Assembly (NCBI RefSeq): GCF_000003605.2
Contig: NW_003122509.1
Span: forward strand, 1 to 26,793
Reading direction: 5' to 3'
Length of the DNA: 26,793 bases
From: Saccoglossus kowalevskii
Taxonomy: Eukaryota > Hemichordata > Enteropneusta > Harrimaniidae
In this document: in pieces, positions 24,574 to 26,793 of the stretch
How positions within the stretch are numbered: the stretch's first letter is position 1
Layout: every line of letters begins with the position of its first letter
The notes under the pieces: generated by a model
What the model was told of the DNA's origin: nothing
Database searches by the model: none
What the model saw: the letters and a program-made list of their open reading frames with translations, nothing else
Translations under genes and position numbers: made by a program

Positions 24574-25320
24574 TGCAATAGTAACAACACATGAATATTG
24601 CAATAGTGTATACTGCAATAGTAACAACACATGGATATTGCAATAGTGTATACTGCAATAGTAACAAAACACGAATATTGTAATAGTGTATACTGCAATA
24701 GTAACAACACTAGAATATTGCAATAGCGTATACTGCAATAGTAACAAAACATAGATATTGCAATAGCGGATACTGCAATAGTAACAACACATAGATATTG
24801 CAATAGCTTATACTGTAATAGTAACAACACATGGATATTGCAATAGCGTGTACTGCAATAGTAACAACACATGGATATTGCAATAGCTTGTACTGCAATA
24901 GTAACAACACATAGATATTGCAATAGCGGATACTGCAATAGTAACAACACACGAATATTGCAATAGTGTATACTGCAATAGTAACAACTCACGAATATTG
25001 CATTAGTATATACTGCAATAGTAACAACACATGGATATTGCAATAGTGTATACTGCAATAGTAACAACACATGGATATTGCAATAGTGTATACTGCAATA
25101 GTAACAACACATGGATATTGCAATAGTGTATACTGCAATAGTAACAACACATATATATTGCAATAGTGTATACTGCAATAGTAACAACACATGGATATTG
25201 CAATAGTGTATACTGCAATAGTAACAACACATGGATATTGCAATAGTGTATACTGCAATAGTAACAAAACACGAATATTGTAATAGTGTATACTGCAATA
25301 ATAACAACACATGAATATTG
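24041..25320 (+). repeat. W-family block 9
   Basis: Contains two gcggatac pairs, 24326/24486 and 24766/24926, each 160 bp apart. The left part (to about 24573) copies block 3 at 14,673 bp. The stretch 24224-24740 also copies 4791-5307, including gataatgc, gattttgc and aacactagaat. It reads as a mosaic of two older segments. Confidence 0.83.
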
Positions 25321-25460
25321 CAATAGCGTATACTGCAATAGTGACAACACACGAATATTGCAATAGCGTATACTGCAATAGTGACAACGCATGAATATTG
25401 CAATACCGTATACTGCAATAGTGACAACATACGAATATTGTAATAGCGTATACTGCAATA
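25321..25460 (+). repeat. D-family block 10 (short)
   Basis: Three to four D copies only: tgacaacacacg, tgacaacgcatg with taccg, and tgacaacatacg with tattgtaatag. The same run ends block 8 at 22690-22770, displaced by 2,685 bp. Confidence 0.78.
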
Positions 25461-26715
25461 GTAACAAAACATGGATATTGAAATAGTGTATACTGCAATA
25501 GTAACAACACATATATATTGCAATAATGTATACTGCAATAGTAACAACACATGGATATTGCAATAGTGTATACTGCAATAGTAACAACACATGGATATTG
25601 CAATAGTGTATACTGCAATAGTAACAACACATATATATTGCAATAGTGTATACTGCAATAGTAACAACACATGGATATTGCAATAGTGTATACTGCAATA
25701 GTAACAACACATGGATATTGCAATAGTGTATACTGCAATAATAACAACACATGGATATTGCAATAGTGTATACTGCAATAGTAACAAAACACGAATATTG
25801 TAATAGTGTATACTGCAATAATAACAACACATGAATATTGCAATAGCGTATACTGCAATAGTGACAATACACGAATATTGCAATAGCGTATACTGCAATA
25901 GTGACAACGCATGAATATTGCAATAGCGTATACTGCAATAGTGACAACATACGAATATTTTAATAGCGTATACTGCAATAGTGTATACTGCAATAGTGAC
26001 AACACACGAATACAGCAATAGTGTATACTGCAATATTGACAACACACGAATAGTGCAATAGCGTGTACTGCAATATTGACAACACACGTATATTGCATAC
26101 CGTATACTGCAACAAAGACAACACACGAATATTGCAATACCGTATACTGCAATATTGATAACACACGAATATTGCAATAGCGTGTACTGCAATATTGACA
26201 ACACACGAATATTGCAATAGCGTGTACTGCATAAGTGACAACACACGAATATTGCAATAGTGTATACTGCTATAGTGACAACACACGAATATTGCAATAG
26301 TGTATACTGCAATAGTAACAACACACGAATATTGCAATAGCGTATACTGCAATAGTGTATACTGCAATAATGACAACACACGAATACAGCAATAGTGTAT
26401 ACTGCAATATTGACAACACACGAATATTGCAATAACGTATACTGCAATAGTGACAACGCATGAATATTGCAATAGCGTATACTGCAATAGTGACAACATA
26501 CGAATATTGTAATAGCGTATACTGCAATAGTGTATACTGCAATAGTGACAACACACGAATACAGCAATAGTGTATACTGCAATATTGACAACACACAAAT
26601 ATTGCAATAGCGTATACTGCAACAAAGACAACACACGAATATTGCAATAGCGTATACTGCAATAGTGATAACACACGAATATTGCAATAGCGTGTACTGC
26701 ATTAGTGACAACACA
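25375..26715 (+). repeat. 2,725-bp-spaced unit, right copy
   Basis: Partner of 22690-23990. It contains one additional 40-bp copy at about 25461-25500 and a one-base loss near 26097. The match ends near 26715 because the last copies resemble 10860-10965 instead. Confidence 0.85.
25461..25840 (+). repeat. W-family block 10
   Basis: Counterpart of block 8 of the W family (22771-23110), with one added copy carrying tattgaaatag at the left edge. Variants caataatg and caataataac are in the same order. Confidence 0.8.
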
Positions 26716-26793
26716 CGAACATTGCAATAGTGTATACTGCTATAGTGACAACACACGATATGCATAGCGTGTACTGCATAGTAACACACATGG
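25841..26793 (+). repeat. D-family block 11, running to the window end
   Basis: Matches block 9 at 2,725 bp, reduced to 2,724 by a one-base loss near 26097 (tgcatacc for tgcaatacc). Half-units lie at 25974, 26348 and 26523. The last copies follow block 4 (acacacg then acatgg) rather than block 9 (acactcg), and the final ~37 bases have several single-base losses. Confidence 0.84.
26757..26793 (+). other. Degraded right edge with single-base losses
   Basis: Compared with the matching copies at 10921-10965, this stretch lacks five bases, each from a double base: gaatat becomes gatat, attgc becomes atgc, gcaatag becomes gcatag twice, and taacaacac becomes taacacac. No other 40 bases in the window have such a density of losses. 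This looks like uncorrected long-read error at a contig end rather than biology. Confidence 0.75.

Larger units (their letters stand above)
1200..24934 (+). repeat. gcggatac copies, nine pairs at 160 bp
   Basis: The gcggatac form replaces gtgtatac at positions 8-15 in about 26 copies. Nine pairs are exactly 160 bp apart: 1200/1360, 3613/3773, 4893/5053, 7013/7173, 9653/9813, 18046/18206, 19756/19916, 24326/24486 and 24766/24926. Each gcggatac follows a catag-type copy, and most are followed by a cacacg-type copy, giving a recurring four-monomer module. Confidence 0.88.
176..26537 (+). repeat. Nineteen 15-bp half-unit insertions
   Basis: An extra tgcaatagtgtatac (or close variant) turns a 40-bp copy into 55 bp. 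Starts: 176, 713, 3286, 10141, 10516, 10691, 15024, 17799, 19334, 19509, 21966, 22339, 22514, 23249, 23624, 23799, 25974, 26348 and 26523. All follow a copy with CG at positions 9-10 (gcgta). Eighteen of the nineteen are followed by the aatacagc variant in the same repeat; the exception is 15024. Variants of the half-unit include tatgc (3286) and caaaag (19509). Confidence 0.92.
1..26793 (+). repeat. 40-bp satellite array filling the whole window
   Basis: Every line of the window can be read as head-to-tail copies of one unit of about 40 bp. Three units fit exactly two 60-base lines, so the phase can be followed by eye. The unit has two copies of the word tgcaatag (positions 1-8 and 16-23), so it splits into a 15-bp part and a 25-bp part. 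The length closes as 662 monomers plus 36 bases, plus 19 x 15 bp, minus a net 8 bases of small indels. There is no inverted copy, no unique spacer and no other sequence class. No stretch anywhere holds a gene, tRNA, rRNA, terminator or transposon that I can recognise. Satellites of this kind are typical of eukaryotic heterochromatin; the host species is not deducible. Confidence 0.97.

Noticed and set aside
24240-26789. 849-codon minus-strand open frame, the longest in the window
   Set aside because: All three minus frames are open over most of the array because the monomer lacks stop complements. The frame begins with GTG in the degraded right edge, passes through the one-base loss near 26097 without effect, and encodes only the 40-residue period. 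No gene signal is present.
1-26793. CRISPR array
   Set aside because: Repeats are directly adjacent with no unique spacers, there are hundreds of copies, and no cas-like gene is present.
1-26793. Telomeric repeat or telomere end
   Set aside because: No TTAGGG, TTTAGGG, TTAGG or similar 5-8 bp motif occurs in tandem. The 40-bp unit is not telomerase-like. A subtelomeric location stays possible but is not shown.
1-26793. CENP-B box in the satellite
   Set aside because: The conserved TTCG...CGGG core is not seen in any monomer type on either strand, and the region is too AT-rich around the CpG sites. A centromeric role is neither supported nor excluded.
1-26793. Transposon, retroelement or insertion sequence inside the array
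   Set aside because: The phase of the 40-bp unit is unbroken. There are no terminal repeats, target-site duplications or coding remnants.
1-26793. Inverted segments of the array
   Set aside because: I looked for reverse-complement monomers (runs with tgttgttac or ctattgca) on the plus strand and saw none; all copies are head to tail.
1-26793. tRNA, rRNA or other structured RNA genes
   Set aside because: No conserved cores are present and every base is accounted for by the monomer or its variants.
1-26793. C/EBP-like site in ATTGCAAT
   Set aside because: The word resembles a C/EBP palindrome without the central CG, but it is present in nearly every copy simply because it is part of the monomer. 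Too weak to annotate as regulatory.

Overview
This window is one uninterrupted tandem repeat array (satellite DNA) from end to end. I find no gene, RNA gene, mobile element or unique sequence in it. The unit is about 40 bp and about 32% G+C (13 of 40 bases in the commonest form). All copies run in the same orientation. Taking window base 1 as monomer position 1, the commonest unit reads tgcaatag (1-8), TG or CG (9-10), tatac (11-15), tgcaatag again (16-23), taacaac or tgacaac (24-30), acatgg or acacga (31-36) and atat (37-40). The length budget closes: 662 full monomers plus 36 bases, plus 19 extra 15-bp half-units, minus a net 8 bases of small indels, gives 26,793.

The array is not uniform. 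Two monomer families alternate in blocks. The W family (taacaac...catggatat, mostly TG at positions 9-10) fills long stretches and includes runs of identical copies. The D family (tgacaac...cacgaatat, often CG at positions 9-10) forms shorter, more varied blocks that hold all 15-bp insertions. Main D blocks lie at about 1-1120, 2731-3530, 8941-9365, 10011-10930, 14731-15030, 17381-18000, 18916-19710, 21548-22770, 23111-24040, 25321-25460 and 25841-26793. W blocks lie between them.

On top of this sits higher-order structure. There is a 1,710-bp unit repeated about three times at 17106-22140 and a 2,725-bp spacing at 22690-26715. Many segmental copies share rare private variants at spacings of 537, 1958, 3205, 3400, 6723, 13108 and 14673 bp. 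There are also short local units of 160, 320, 360, 480, 600, 720 and 840 bp. Every spacing I decomposed fits 40n + 15k plus the small indels I can see, which points to unequal exchange or conversion in register with the monomer.

The many long minus-strand reading frames are a composition effect. Neither family's consensus contains TTA, CTA or TCA on the plus strand, so all three minus frames are open together. Because 40 is 1 modulo 3, every frame yields the same 40-residue peptide period. I treat none of them as genes. The organism cannot be named from this sequence. A satellite of this size and layered structure suggests a eukaryotic chromosome (heterochromatic, pericentromeric or subtelomeric), which is inference. 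The last ~37 bases lose one base at five double-base positions, so the right edge looks like an uncorrected long-read or contig end.
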